Source: Providencia rustigianii DSM 4541 (lineage in GTDB: Bacteria > Pseudomonadota > Gammaproteobacteria > Enterobacterales > Enterobacteriaceae). Taken from it: a stretch of DNA of 64,000 nucleotides. The position numbers and the translations under genes were made by a program. Positions 30,379 to 39,291 of this stretch are shown here, piece after piece; positions within the stretch are counted from its first letter, which is position 1, and every line of letters begins with the position of its first letter. The stretch is taken from positions 291,218 to 355,217 of the forward strand of contig NZ_GG703819.1 in NCBI RefSeq assembly GCF_000156395.1. Reading direction: 5' to 3'. The notes under the pieces are model-generated. The model saw nothing but the letters and a program-made list of their open reading frames with translations. It searched no databases and was not told the origin of the DNA.

Positions 30379-32976
30379 TTAAACTGTGGTTTGAAAAATC
30401 ACACCATCGGCTTTCTCAGTGTATTGATCCAGTCGGTCAAAATTCAGATAACGGTAGGTATCTTCTGCCGTTTCATCGACTTTATTCATAAACTGTTGGT
30501 ATTCTGCAGGTGTTGGTAAACGACCTAACAAAGATGCAACCGCTGCCAACTCCGCTGAAGCCAGATATACGTTAGCACCTGTTCCTAAACGGTTAGGGAA
30601 GTTACGGGTTGAAGTAGAAACTACTGTCGCACCGTCGGCTACTCGTGCTTGGTTCCCCATACACAAAGAGCAACCTGGAACTTCAATGCGTGCTCCACTC
30701 TTACCAAATACACTGTAATAACCTTCTTCAGTTAACTGTGCTGCATCCATTTTCGTTGGTGGCGCAACCCATAAACGCGTCGGTAATTGACCTTTATGCG
30801 TATCTAATAATTTACCTGCAGCACGGAAGTGACCAATGTTAGTCATGCAAGAACCGATAAAGACTTCATCGATTTTTTCATTTTGAACATCAGACAGTAA
30901 GCGAGCATCATCAGGGTCATTAGGTGCACACAGAATTGGCTCTTTGATCTCACTCAGGTCGATTTCAATCACAGCGGCATATTCTGCATCAGCGTCACCT
31001 TCCAGTAGCTCCGGATTCGCTAACCAATTTTCCATGCCTTTAATACGACGTTCCAGCGTACGACGGTCACCGTAACCTTCCGCGATCATCCATTTCAACA
31101 GAACGATGTTAGATTGTAGATATTCAATGATTGGGTCTTTATCCAGCTTGATCGTACAACCAGCCGCAGAGCGCTCCGCTGAAGCATCCGCAAGTTCAAA
31201 AGCTTGTTCAACTTTCAGCTCAGGTAAACCTTCAATTTCCAGAATACGACCAGAGAAAATGTTTTTCTTACCTTTTTTCTCAACCGTCAGCAAACCATCT
31301 TTGATGGCATACAGAGGGATCGCATGAACGAGGTCACGTAATGTGATACCCGGTTGCATTTGACCTTTAAAGCGAACCAATACAGATTCAGGCATATCCA
31401 GTGGCATCACCCCTGTTGCGGCAGCAAAGGCTACTAGGCCAGAACCCGCAGGGAAAGATATACCAATAGGGAAACGAGTATGAGAGTCTCCACCAGTACC
31501 GACCGTATCTGGCAACAACATACGGTTTAACCATGAGTGGATAATACCGTCACCGGGACGCAGAGAAACCCCACCACGATTCATAATGAAATCAGGTAAA
31601 GTATGGTGCGTGGTCACATCAACAGGTTTTGGATACGCGGCAGTGTGACAGAATGACTGCATGACAAGATCCGCAGAGAACCCTAAGCATGCTAAGTCCT
31701 TCAATTCATCACGCGTCATTGGACCGGTTGTATCTTGAGAACCGACTGAAGTCATTTTTGGCTCGCAATATTCACCAGGACGAATTCCCTGACGACCACA
31801 AGCACGACCTACCATTTTTTGTGCTAATGAGTAGCCACGATTGCTTTGTGCAACCGGTTTAGCTTGACGGAAAATATCTGTTGCGCCCAAACCTAATGAT
31901 TCACGCGCTTTGGTTGTTAACCCACGACCGATAATCAGAGGGATACGACCACCAGCACGGACTTCATCAATTAATACATCAGTTTTTAACTCAAATGATT
32001 CTAGTAATTCGTTAGTTTCGTGGTTACGAACTTCGCCTTTATACGGATAGATATCAATGACATCACCCATATTCAACTTAGAAACATCAACTTCAATTGG
32101 TAATGCTCCCGCATCTTCCATAGTGTTAAAGAAGATTGGTGCAATTTTTCCACCAAGCACCACACCGCCACCGCGTTTATTTGGCACGAATGGAATATCG
32201 TCACCCATAAACCACAGTACGGAGTTAGTTGCTGATTTACGTGAAGAGCCAGTACCGACAACATCACCAACATAGGCTAGTGGGAAACCTTTTTTAGCCA
32301 GCTCTTCAATTTGCTTAATCGGACCTACATTGCCAGCCTCATCAGGGACGATACCCTCACGCGCGTTTTTCAGCATCGCTAAAGCATGCAGAGGAATATC
32401 TGGACGAGACCACGCATCTGGAGCTGGTGATAAGTCATCGGTGTTGGTTTCACCCGTCACTTTAAAGACGGTTACTGTCATTTTTTCAGCTAATGCTGGA
32501 CGTTCTTTAAACCACTCTGCATTAGCCCATGATTCGATAACCTGTTTCGCATAGGTATTTCCAGCTTTAGCTTTTTCTTCTACATCATAGAAGTTATCGA
32601 ACATCAATAAGGTGTGGGAAAGTGCTTTGACTGCGATAGGCGCTAATTTAGCGTCATCCAGCGCATCGATCAGTGCGTGAATATTGTATCCACCCTGCAT
32701 GGTGCCTAGCAGTTCGATTGCTTTTTCAGGGGAGATAAGAGGGGAGGATGTTTCACCTTTTGCAATTGCGGCTAAAAATCCAGCTTTAACGTACGCGGCT
32801 TCATCAACACCTGGGGGAACTCGGTTGGTGAGCAGGTCTAACAAGAAATCTTCTTCACCTTTGGGTGGGTTTTTCAGTAACTCTACCAGTGCAGCTACCT
32901 GTGACGCATCTAATGGCTTAGGGACAATCCCTTGAGCGGCACGCTCGGCTACGTGCTTACGGTATTCTTCTAGCAC
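30379..32976 (-). CDS. acnB: Aconitate hydratase B
   Basis: AcnB interconverts citrate and isocitrate in the TCA cycle with a [4Fe-4S] cluster; many AcnBs also clear 2-methylisocitrate. The 865-residue length equals E. coli AcnB. HEAT-like and swivel domains come first, the reverse of the AcnA order. Cluster cysteines lie in [14 protein letters not shown] and in [13 protein letters not shown]. The start codon is GTG (32976), preceded by a strong GAGGAG; E. coli uses ATG here. Confidence 0.97.
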   Translation of the reverse strand: MLEEYRKHVAERAAQGIVPKPLDASQVAALVELLKNPPKGEEDFLLDLLTNRVPPGVDEAAYVKAGFLAAIAKGETSSPLISPEKAIELLGTMQGGYNIHALIDALDDAKLAPIAVKALSHTLLMFDNFYDVEEKAKAGNTYAKQVIESWANAEWFKERPALAEKMTVTVFKVTGETNTDDLSPAPDAWSRPDIPLHALAMLKNAREGIVPDEAGNVGPIKQIEELAKKGFPLAYVGDVVGTGSSRKSATNSVLWFMGDDIPFVPNKRGGGVVLGGKIAPIFFNTMEDAGALPIEVDVSKLNMGDVIDIYPYKGEVRNHETNELLESFELKTDVLIDEVRAGGRIPLIIGRGLTTKARESLGLGATDIFRQAKPVAQSNRGYSLAQKMVGRACGRQGIRPGEYCEPKMTSVGSQDTTGPMTRDELKDLACLGFSADLVMQSFCHTAAYPKPVDVTTHHTLPDFIMNRGGVSLRPGDGIIHSWLNRMLLPDTVGTGGDSHTRFPIGISFPAGSGLVAFAAATGVMPLDMPESVLVRFKGQMQPGITLRDLVHAIPLYAIKDGLLTVEKKGKKNIFSGRILEIEGLPELKVEQAFELADASAERSAAGCTIKLDKDPIIEYLQSNIVLLKWMIAEGYGDRRTLERRIKGMENWLANPELLEGDADAEYAAVIEIDLSEIKEPILCAPNDPDDARLLSDVQNEKIDEVFIGSCMTNIGHFRAAGKLLDTHKGQLPTRLWVAPPTKMDAAQLTEEGYYSVFGKSGARIEVPGCSLCMGNQARVADGATVVSTSTRNFPNRLGTGANVYLASAELAAVASLLGRLPTPAEYQQFMNKVDETAEDTYRYLNFDRLDQYTEKADGVIFQTTV

Positions 32977-33465
32977 GACGTTCTCCTCGCTTCTTTGTTA
33001 TTTATATACCCGGCTGTCTGCACCATTCTGACAAAATTATCATCCGGTGCCAGGTCAGAGGAATTTGCTCACATAATCTCAATGGCGATAAAATTATGTC
33101 CAGCTTCGGGCGATCAGCATAGCAGAATTTAAACGTAATGTTAATTCATTCACAATAAAGCAACATTCATCTACTAACTTTACCCGTTAACATCAATTTC
33201 GGGTGATTTTTAAGCTTGAAATATCATAATCCATCATAAAAAACTCATAAAACCCTACTTTTTATAATCCATTTTACGACTTAAAGCACCCTAATTAGTG
33301 TTTTTTTCCATCCCTTATCACAAATTATATTTAATAACTCATTTTTATTTATCTTACTAATTGATAAGGCAAATCATTGCGATTGGTTTAAATTTTCTTA
33401 AAGGATTTTATGGGGTTAATTGGTCTTTTTAGTTCAACCAGATTATTGAAGGGAAGTAATAAAAA
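32977..33465. other. Region between acnB and the toxin/immunity island
   Basis: A+T-rich non-coding DNA that should carry the acnB promoter. It holds one tiny plus-strand frame (33410-33484, 24 codons, MGLIGLFSSTRLLKGSNKK...) with AAAGGA in front. That frame runs into the terminator stem of the facing gene and may be the relic 5' end of a lost gene. Nothing else was recognised. Confidence 0.45.
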
Positions 33466-33489
33466 AGAGCCTACGAAGATCTAGGCTCT
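33466..33489 (-). terminator. Terminator of the toxin/immunity unit
   Basis: AGAGCCTA (33466-33473) pairs with TAGGCTCT (33482-33489), with TTTTTTATT following on the minus strand. It ends the three-gene island. Confidence 0.9.
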
Positions 33490-33508
33490 GAGTCATAACT
33501 AATGTTAA

Positions 33509-33793
33509 TTAGTTAGGTTCATTTTCAGCTAAGTAGCGAAGAATCGCTGAGATATTTTTTAAATTGTAGCGGACTAAAATATCTTTTTCTTTAGCCTCGC
33601 ATAGCATCTTATAGTCATCTTCTAGCTGCCCTATATCTAGCTGCTGTGGATCATTATAAATGTTATAAAGAGATTCAGATGGTACATTCCAATAAAAATC
33701 AGAATCCAGCTTAATGCTCTCTATTCCATGCTTTTTCATTTCATCGAAGATTGTATTGATTATCTCTTCAAGTACATTGAGGTTTATATTCAT
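33509..33793 (-). CDS. Small acidic protein, probable orphan immunity protein
   Basis: The 94-residue protein is acidic and soluble, with no signal peptide. The segment DSDFYWNVPSESLYNIYN and the later DIGQLEDDYKMLCEA recall a family of small proteins often encoded next to polymorphic-toxin genes; this is recollection, not a search result. It lies 78 bp beyond the Imm8-like gene on the same strand and before a terminator, so it is probably part of the same unit. No matching second toxin is present, which suggests an immunity gene kept after its toxin was lost. An unrelated role remains possible. Confidence 0.65.
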   Translation of the reverse strand: MNINLNVLEEIINTIFDEMKKHGIESIKLDSDFYWNVPSESLYNIYNDPQQLDIGQLEDDYKMLCEAKEKDILVRYNLKNISAILRYLAENEPN

Positions 33794-33871
33794 GAAAAAT
33801 CATCTATTAAGAATATAGAACTCTATAATAAAGTTAGAATATATCTCTCACATTCTAATATCTGAAGTATT

Positions 33872-34231
33872 CTATCCTTGATAATCCTCATATTCCCAAA
33901 AGCTAAAGCGACTTAATTTTAGTGATGCTTTTGACCAATCAGAATCATCACATAACCTAATTTTTTGTTCTAGCTGAGTTAATATTTGATCATAGTCATA
34001 TTCTGCAACGATAATCATCCCTTTTCCAAATAATACATTATTCTTGATTAACTCTTGTTGAAGCCAATTTGGAGTGCATATAAACCAATCAAATGATTCA
34101 GCACCTTCATGATTTTCGGGCCCAATCATCGTACGAACCCAACTACCAAAGTTTTTAGGATTGTCTGGCCAATAACAAACTAGGCTATCTTCTAATTCAA
34201 GAGATCTAAGTGATTTCAGTTTTATGTTCAT
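33872..34231 (-). CDS. Imm8-like immunity protein
   Basis: The 119-residue protein fits the Imm8 family pattern from memory: FGSWVRTMIGPENHEGAESF, then DWFICTPNWL, an IIVAEYDYDQIL strand-helix, and a C-terminal FWEYEDYQG. Imm8 proteins protect against polymorphic toxins. The start codon overlaps the stop of the upstream toxin-like gene by 4 bp, the coupling expected of a toxin-immunity pair. It probably binds and blocks that protein's C-terminal domain in the cytoplasm. Confidence 0.8.
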   Translation of the reverse strand: MNIKLKSLRSLELEDSLVCYWPDNPKNFGSWVRTMIGPENHEGAESFDWFICTPNWLQQELIKNNVLFGKGMIIVAEYDYDQILTQLEQKIRLCDDSDWSKASLKLSRFSFWEYEDYQG

Positions 34232-35571
34232 TTTATGATATCCAAGTGTCCATTACTAATAGGCCTACCCGTTGGTGTTAATTTTTGCTCAAAATTTGCT
34301 TGAATACCCGTAGTTGAATACTGACTATTAGGCTTAAATGAAGGTGGGCGATAAATTCTAAGTCCATCTGAGCTAACCCAAGAAGTACCATCCCTAGAAA
34401 CTCTGAATCCATTACCTACCCATGCTTCTCCAAGAATGTTGGCATTTTCAGATGTTGCCTGTCCTAAGTTAAAATTTCCTTTATTACCTCTAGCTGCATC
34501 TCTTAATATACCAATTCCTTCTTCTATAGGCATTACATTACGATTTAAATTTATTTTTTCGTGGGCATAATTTTGAACTCTTGAATGAGCTTCATCCTCA
34601 GGCCCCCAGCCATCCGGTGTGCCTGAACCAGTGCCACCTAATTCAACTTTATCTGAATTTGAAAGATCTTTTCCAAGATTGGGATTTTTAGCTCCCTTAT
34701 CCAAATCCGATGCACAAGCAAATCCAAAGGTACATTCAAATGTTTCTGCTAGTTTATCGCCAGCCGCATTAAGCTTATTTTCAATTGCTTGAGCAAAATT
34801 GGAATCTATTCTTATTTTTTCATCAGATACGGAGCTTCCATTGTGTACAGGGATTACCGGTGTTGGAATTGTTAATAGACTGCTTTCAGTAAAGCTAATT
34901 TTAATGTTTCTTAATTCACTTTCATTAGACTGAATTTCTTTTGTTAGTCTAGTATGTCTTTCCTGAGTTGCTAGCAGATAATTTCTTGCTGATAATTCTG
35001 CATTTCTCTCAATGGCATTATAAAAAGGTTTAGGATCAAAAAAATTTAATTTTGGTATATCTATAGGTCTATCATCAAAATTATCTGAAAGTAAGCGATC
35101 TCTATCTTGTATTGAACTAAATCTAACATTTGTAGTGATATTAAGATCTGACGCTTTAAAAACCCATTGATAATTACATGGGTATCTCTCCGGGTCAGTC
35201 ATAAATTTCCATTCATAGCTTTTCTCTAAATTACTTTTTTCTTCTTTTAGCTCGCTTATTTTATTTGAAATCTCCTGATGATTTAATATTAATTTTTCCT
35301 GAAGAGATAGTTCTTGTGGTGATGGCAATGGTGTATTTACTGTATCTTCTGATACTATATTTTCTCGATTTACATCTCTATCTCTAGATATCTCCGGCCT
35401 ATAATTATCATTTTCTATAAGCCTTGTGATAGTCTTCAAATGGTCATATTGATCATTTATACTATTATTATTAAAAGCATAATCACCATTAAAAAAATCA
35501 TCATTCGTTATATCAGTAAAATTAAAAGGGGCTGGATTAGCATAAACAGTCATTGTATCTATATAGAGCAT
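34228..35571 (-). CDS. Polymorphic-toxin-like protein with a novel N-terminus
   Basis: The 447-residue protein has two parts. The C-terminal 120 residues (AHSRVQNYAHEKINL, then GNKGNFNLGQATSENANI, AWVGNGFRVSRDG, DGLRIYRPPSFKPNSQYS, GIQANFE and SNGHLDIIK) closely resemble the tips of filamentous-haemagglutinin/CdiA-type toxins as I remember them; the activity is not certain, though nuclease is likely. The first 320 residues look hydrophilic, with two coiled-coil stretches (about 90-125 and 195-225) and a short hydrophobic FGFACASDL segment, and match no delivery domain I know. There is no signal peptide, two-partner-secretion domain, PAAR or VgrG. ATG 35571 is chosen because AAGGA precedes it; 35580 abuts the AAGG. 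The Imm8-like gene overlaps its stop. Confidence 0.75.
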   Translation of the reverse strand: MLYIDTMTVYANPAPFNFTDITNDDFFNGDYAFNNNSINDQYDHLKTITRLIENDNYRPEISRDRDVNRENIVSEDTVNTPLPSPQELSLQEKLILNHQEISNKISELKEEKSNLEKSYEWKFMTDPERYPCNYQWVFKASDLNITTNVRFSSIQDRDRLLSDNFDDRPIDIPKLNFFDPKPFYNAIERNAELSARNYLLATQERHTRLTKEIQSNESELRNIKISFTESSLLTIPTPVIPVHNGSSVSDEKIRIDSNFAQAIENKLNAAGDKLAETFECTFGFACASDLDKGAKNPNLGKDLSNSDKVELGGTGSGTPDGWGPEDEAHSRVQNYAHEKINLNRNVMPIEEGIGILRDAARGNKGNFNLGQATSENANILGEAWVGNGFRVSRDGTSWVSSDGLRIYRPPSFKPNSQYSTTGIQANFEQKLTPTGRPISNGHLDIIK

Positions 35572-35723
35572 AATTAACATCCTTGTTGTTATTTAAAAAA
35601 CAGCAAAGAAGTTAAATTTAAAATTTTTTATAGTCAACCAAGTGTAAATACTAAAATTATAGCAATTATAATATTTATATAATTAAGAAAATAAGTTAAT
35701 ACTGTTTATTAATTAAAATAAAA

Positions 35724-35751
35724 AAGACCAAAACATTTCTGCTTTGGTCTT
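35724..35751 (-). terminator. lpdA terminator
   Basis: AAGACCAAA (35724-35732) pairs with TTTGGTCTT (35743-35751), followed by TTTTTATTTT on the minus strand. It ends the pdh operon and insulates the toxin gene. Confidence 0.9.
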
Positions 35752-35782
35752 CGATTCGCTTACTTTTCGCTAAAAAAGAAAA

Positions 35783-37210
35783 TTACTTTTTCTTTTTCGC
35801 TTTTGCGTTTGGTAAGTCAGTGATGCTACCTTCGTAGATCTCTGCCGCCATACCAATTGATTCGTACAGTGTTGGGTGAGCATGGATAGTCAATGCTAAA
35901 TCTTCAGCATCACAACCCATTTCGATCGCTAGGCCGATTTCGCCAAGTAATTCGCCACCGTTAACACCAACAACTGCACCACCGATAATACGGTTAGATT
36001 GCTTATCGAAAATCAGCTTAGTCATACCTTCAGAGCAGTCAGATGCAATTGCACGACCTGATGCAGCCCATGGGAATGTTGCTGTTTCGTAGCTGATGTT
36101 TTTCTCTTTCGCTTCTTTCTCAGTTAAACCAACCCATGCAACTTCTGGTTCAGTATAAGCGATTGATGGAATCACTTTTGGATCGAAGTAGTGTTTCAGA
36201 CCAGAGATAACTTCTGCTGCAACGTGGCCTTCGTGAACACCTTTGTGAGCCAGCATTGGTTGACCAACGATGTCACCGATAGCAAAGATGTGCGGTACGT
36301 TAGTACGCATTTGTTTATCAACATGGATGAAACCACGATCATCAACTTCAACGCCTGCTTTACCTGCGTCTAAGTTCTTACCGTTAGGTACGCGACCAAT
36401 TGCAACTAACACAGCGTCGTAACGTTGTGGCTCTGCTGGCGCTTTTTTACCTTCCATAGAAACATAGATACCGTCTTCTTTTGCTTCAACAGCGGTAACT
36501 TTAGTTTCTAACAGTAAGTTGAATTTTTTGCTGATTTGTTTTGTGAATACTTTAACCACATCTTTATCTGCCGCAGGGATAACTTGGTCAAACATTTCAA
36601 CCACATCAATTTGAGAACCTAGTGCATGGTAAACAGTACCCATCTCTAGTCCGATGATACCGCCACCCATAACCAGCAGACGCTCAGGAACTTCTTTCAG
36701 TTCTAATGCATCAGTTGAATCCCAAACACGTGGATCTTCATGAGGAATAAATGGTAATTCAATTGGACGTGAACCCGCTGCAATGATCGCATTATCAAAA
36801 TTGATAGTGGTGCTGCCGTTTTCACCTTCAACAACCAGAGTGTTAGCGCCAGTGAATTTACCTAGACCGTTAACAACATTAACTTTACGGCCTTTAGCCA
36901 TACCAGCTAAACCACCTGTCAGTTGGGTGATAACTTTTTCTTTCCACAGGCGAACTTTGGAGATATCCGTTTTTGGCTCACCAAACACGATACCGTGCTC
37001 AGCTAATGCTTTAGCTTCTTCGATAACTTTAGCAACGTGTAATAATGCTTTAGAAGGGATACAACCTACGTTTAAACAAACTCCACCTAGAGTTGAATAA
37101 CGCTCTACCAAAACAGTCTCTAAACCTAAGTCAGCGCAACGGAAAGCCGCAGAATACCCTGCAGGGCCTGCACCAAGCACAACGACTTGGGCTTTAATTT
37201 CAGTACTCAT
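35783..37210 (-). CDS. lpdA: Dihydrolipoamide dehydrogenase (E3)
   Basis: E3 reoxidises dihydrolipoyl groups of pyruvate and 2-oxoglutarate dehydrogenases and of GcvH. The FAD fold VVVLGAGPAGYSAAFRCADL is followed by the redox disulfide GGVCLNVGCIPSKALL, and the C-terminal His-Glu pair lies in IHAHPTLYESIG. ATG 37210 (475 residues) is chosen by AGAGG upstream and the MSTEIK start shared with E. coli; the frame extends to 37279 without support. It follows aceF behind a hairpin. Confidence 0.97.
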   Translation of the reverse strand: MSTEIKAQVVVLGAGPAGYSAAFRCADLGLETVLVERYSTLGGVCLNVGCIPSKALLHVAKVIEEAKALAEHGIVFGEPKTDISKVRLWKEKVITQLTGGLAGMAKGRKVNVVNGLGKFTGANTLVVEGENGSTTINFDNAIIAAGSRPIELPFIPHEDPRVWDSTDALELKEVPERLLVMGGGIIGLEMGTVYHALGSQIDVVEMFDQVIPAADKDVVKVFTKQISKKFNLLLETKVTAVEAKEDGIYVSMEGKKAPAEPQRYDAVLVAIGRVPNGKNLDAGKAGVEVDDRGFIHVDKQMRTNVPHIFAIGDIVGQPMLAHKGVHEGHVAAEVISGLKHYFDPKVIPSIAYTEPEVAWVGLTEKEAKEKNISYETATFPWAASGRAIASDCSEGMTKLIFDKQSNRIIGGAVVGVNGGELLGEIGLAIEMGCDAEDLALTIHAHPTLYESIGMAAEIYEGSITDLPNAKAKKKK

Positions 37211-37387
37211 CATGACCTCTTTTTGTTTTGTCCAGCGGGGCCGCCGAATAAACGAATTTTCCACTGGTAAAGTACACACCGCAAGCAGTTTACAGAATTG
37301 TTAACATCCTGAAAAGGCTGAATACGTGATGTAACTCCCAACCTTTCGTTGCAACAGCGAAAAACTCCGCCCCAGCCTAAATAAAAC

Positions 37388-37409
37388 AGACCGGTCAATT
37401 GACCGGTCT
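37388..37409 (-). terminator. Perfect palindrome between aceF and lpdA
   Basis: AGACCGGTCAA and TTGACCGGTCT form an uninterrupted 22-bp palindrome 7 bp past aceF. On the minus strand GTTTTATTT follows. It probably terminates part of the pdhR-aceEF transcripts before lpdA, or protects their 3' ends. Confidence 0.8.
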
Positions 37410-37415
37410 TATTAG

Positions 37416-39278
37416 TTACATTACCAGACGGCGAATATCGCTCATCAGTTGTCCAACTAACGTGATGAAACGCGCACCATCAGCGCCATCAATCACACGG
37501 TGGTCAAATGACAGAGACATTGGCAGGATCAGGCGTGGAACAAACTCACTACCATTCCAAACTGGTTTGATAGAAGAGCGAGACAGACCCATAATTGCCA
37601 CTTCTGGCGCATTCACAATTGGTGCAAAACCGGTAGTTCCGATACCACCTAAGCTAGAGATAGTGAAGCAACCGCCTTGCATATCAGCCGCAGTCAGTTT
37701 ACCTGCACGCGCTTTCTTAGACACTTCACCCAGCTCACGAGATAACTCCATAATACCTTTTTTGTTCACGTCTTTGAAAACAGGAACCACTAAGCCATTT
37801 GGTGTATCTACAGCGATACCGATGTTGATATATTTTTTCAGGAACAGACGCTGTGCATCTTCTGAAATAGAGCTGTTGAAGCGTGGCATTTCTTCCAGAG
37901 CACGAGCAACCGCTTTCATCACGAAGACCAGTGGAGTGATTTTCACATCCAGTTTTTTCTTCTCAGCTTCTTTGTTCTGCTGCTTACGGAACTCTTCAAC
38001 TTCAGTAGTATCCACTTCTTCCATCAGCGTTACGTGAGGGATCATGACCCAGTTACGGCTCAGGTTAGCGCCAGAAATCTTCTGGATACGACCCAGTTCA
38101 ACTTCTTCAACTTCACCAAATTTGCTGTAATCAATTTTCGGCCATGGCAACATACCCGGTAAACCGCCACCCGCTGCTGCTGGAGCTTCAGCACGCTTGA
38201 TAGCATCTTTAACGTAAGCTTGAACGTCTTCACGTAAGATACGACCTTTACGACCTGTACCTTTAACTTTCGCCAAGTTAACGCCAAATTCACGCGCTAA
38301 ACGGCGAATAACTGGTGTTGCATGAATATATGCATCGTTCTCAACAAATTCATTTTTGCTATCAGCGGCTTTAGCTGGGGCAGAGGCTACCTGCGCTGCT
38401 GCTGGAGCTGCAACTGGTGCAGAAGCAGGAGGCGCCGTAGGTGCAGGTGCTGCACCCGCTACCTCAAAGGTCATGATTAATGAGCCAGTTTTGACTTTAT
38501 CGCCAGTCGCAATCTTGATTTCTTTAACTGTACCTGCGAATGGTGCTGGTACCTCCATTGAAGCCTTATCGCCTTCAACAGTGATTAAAGATTGTTCAGC
38601 CGTTACGGTATCGCCAACTTTTACCATCACTTCAGTGACTTCAACTTCATCGCCACCGATATCAGGTACATTAACATCTTTGATTGCAGATGCTGTTGGT
38701 GCCGCTGCAGGTGCTGGTGCGGAAACCGCTGCCGCAGGTGCAGCGCCAGCAACTTCAAATACCATGATCAACGAGCCAGTTTTGACTTTATCGCCAGTCG
38801 CAATCTTGATCTCTTTAACCGTACCAGCAAATGGTGCAGGTACTTCCATTGACGCTTTATCGCCTTCAACGGTAATCAGAGATTGTTCAGCCGTGATTGC
38901 ATCACCAACTTTAACCATGATTTCAGTAACTTCAACTTCATCACCACCAATATCAGGTACAGCGACTTCTTTCAGTGCTGCCGCAGTTGGTGCTGCTGGT
39001 GCTACCGCAGGGGCTGCTGCCTCTACAGCTGGCACAGATGCGCCCTCTGCAGAATCAAAAATCATGATTAGTTTGCCAGTAGTGACTTTGTCACCTACTG
39101 CAATTTTAATTTCTTTAACCACACCCGCTTGTGGAGATGGGACTTCCATAGAAGCTTTATCACCCTCAACAGTGATCAGCGATTGCTCAGCCTCTACTTT
39201 ATCACCAACTTTAACCATCACTTCGGTGACTTCAACTTCATCAGCACCGATATCTGGCACTTGAATTTCAATAGACAT
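37416..39278 (-). CDS. aceF: Dihydrolipoamide acetyltransferase (E2)
   Basis: E2 forms the core of the pyruvate dehydrogenase complex and moves acetyl groups to CoA. Three lipoyl domains occur in series, with lipoyl-lysines at about 41, 141 and 238 (each in [10 protein letters not shown]), joined by Ala/Pro-rich linkers. An E3-binding domain ([20 protein letters not shown]) and the catalytic domain ending with [15 protein letters not shown] (HxxxD) follow. Length is 620 residues, near E. coli's 630. Domains 2 and 3 are almost identical. It starts 13 bp after aceE. Confidence 0.98.
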   Translation of the reverse strand: MSIEIQVPDIGADEVEVTEVMVKVGDKVEAEQSLITVEGDKASMEVPSPQAGVVKEIKIAVGDKVTTGKLIMIFDSAEGASVPAVEAAAPAVAPAAPTAAALKEVAVPDIGGDEVEVTEIMVKVGDAITAEQSLITVEGDKASMEVPAPFAGTVKEIKIATGDKVKTGSLIMVFEVAGAAPAAAVSAPAPAAAPTASAIKDVNVPDIGGDEVEVTEVMVKVGDTVTAEQSLITVEGDKASMEVPAPFAGTVKEIKIATGDKVKTGSLIMTFEVAGAAPAPTAPPASAPVAAPAAAQVASAPAKAADSKNEFVENDAYIHATPVIRRLAREFGVNLAKVKGTGRKGRILREDVQAYVKDAIKRAEAPAAAGGGLPGMLPWPKIDYSKFGEVEEVELGRIQKISGANLSRNWVMIPHVTLMEEVDTTEVEEFRKQQNKEAEKKKLDVKITPLVFVMKAVARALEEMPRFNSSISEDAQRLFLKKYINIGIAVDTPNGLVVPVFKDVNKKGIMELSRELGEVSKKARAGKLTAADMQGGCFTISSLGGIGTTGFAPIVNAPEVAIMGLSRSSIKPVWNGSEFVPRLILPMSLSFDHRVIDGADGARFITLVGQLMSDIRRLVM

Positions 39279-39291
39279 TGATTATTACCTC

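Noticed and set aside
37399-38037. 212-codon plus-strand frame opposite aceF
   Set aside because: It lies wholly over the conserved E2 catalytic domain and has no ribosome site or recognisable product.
38356-39264. 302-codon plus-strand frame opposite aceF
   Set aside because: It is an antisense shadow of the repeated lipoyl domains; its Ala/Ser/Thr-rich translation just mirrors aceF codons.
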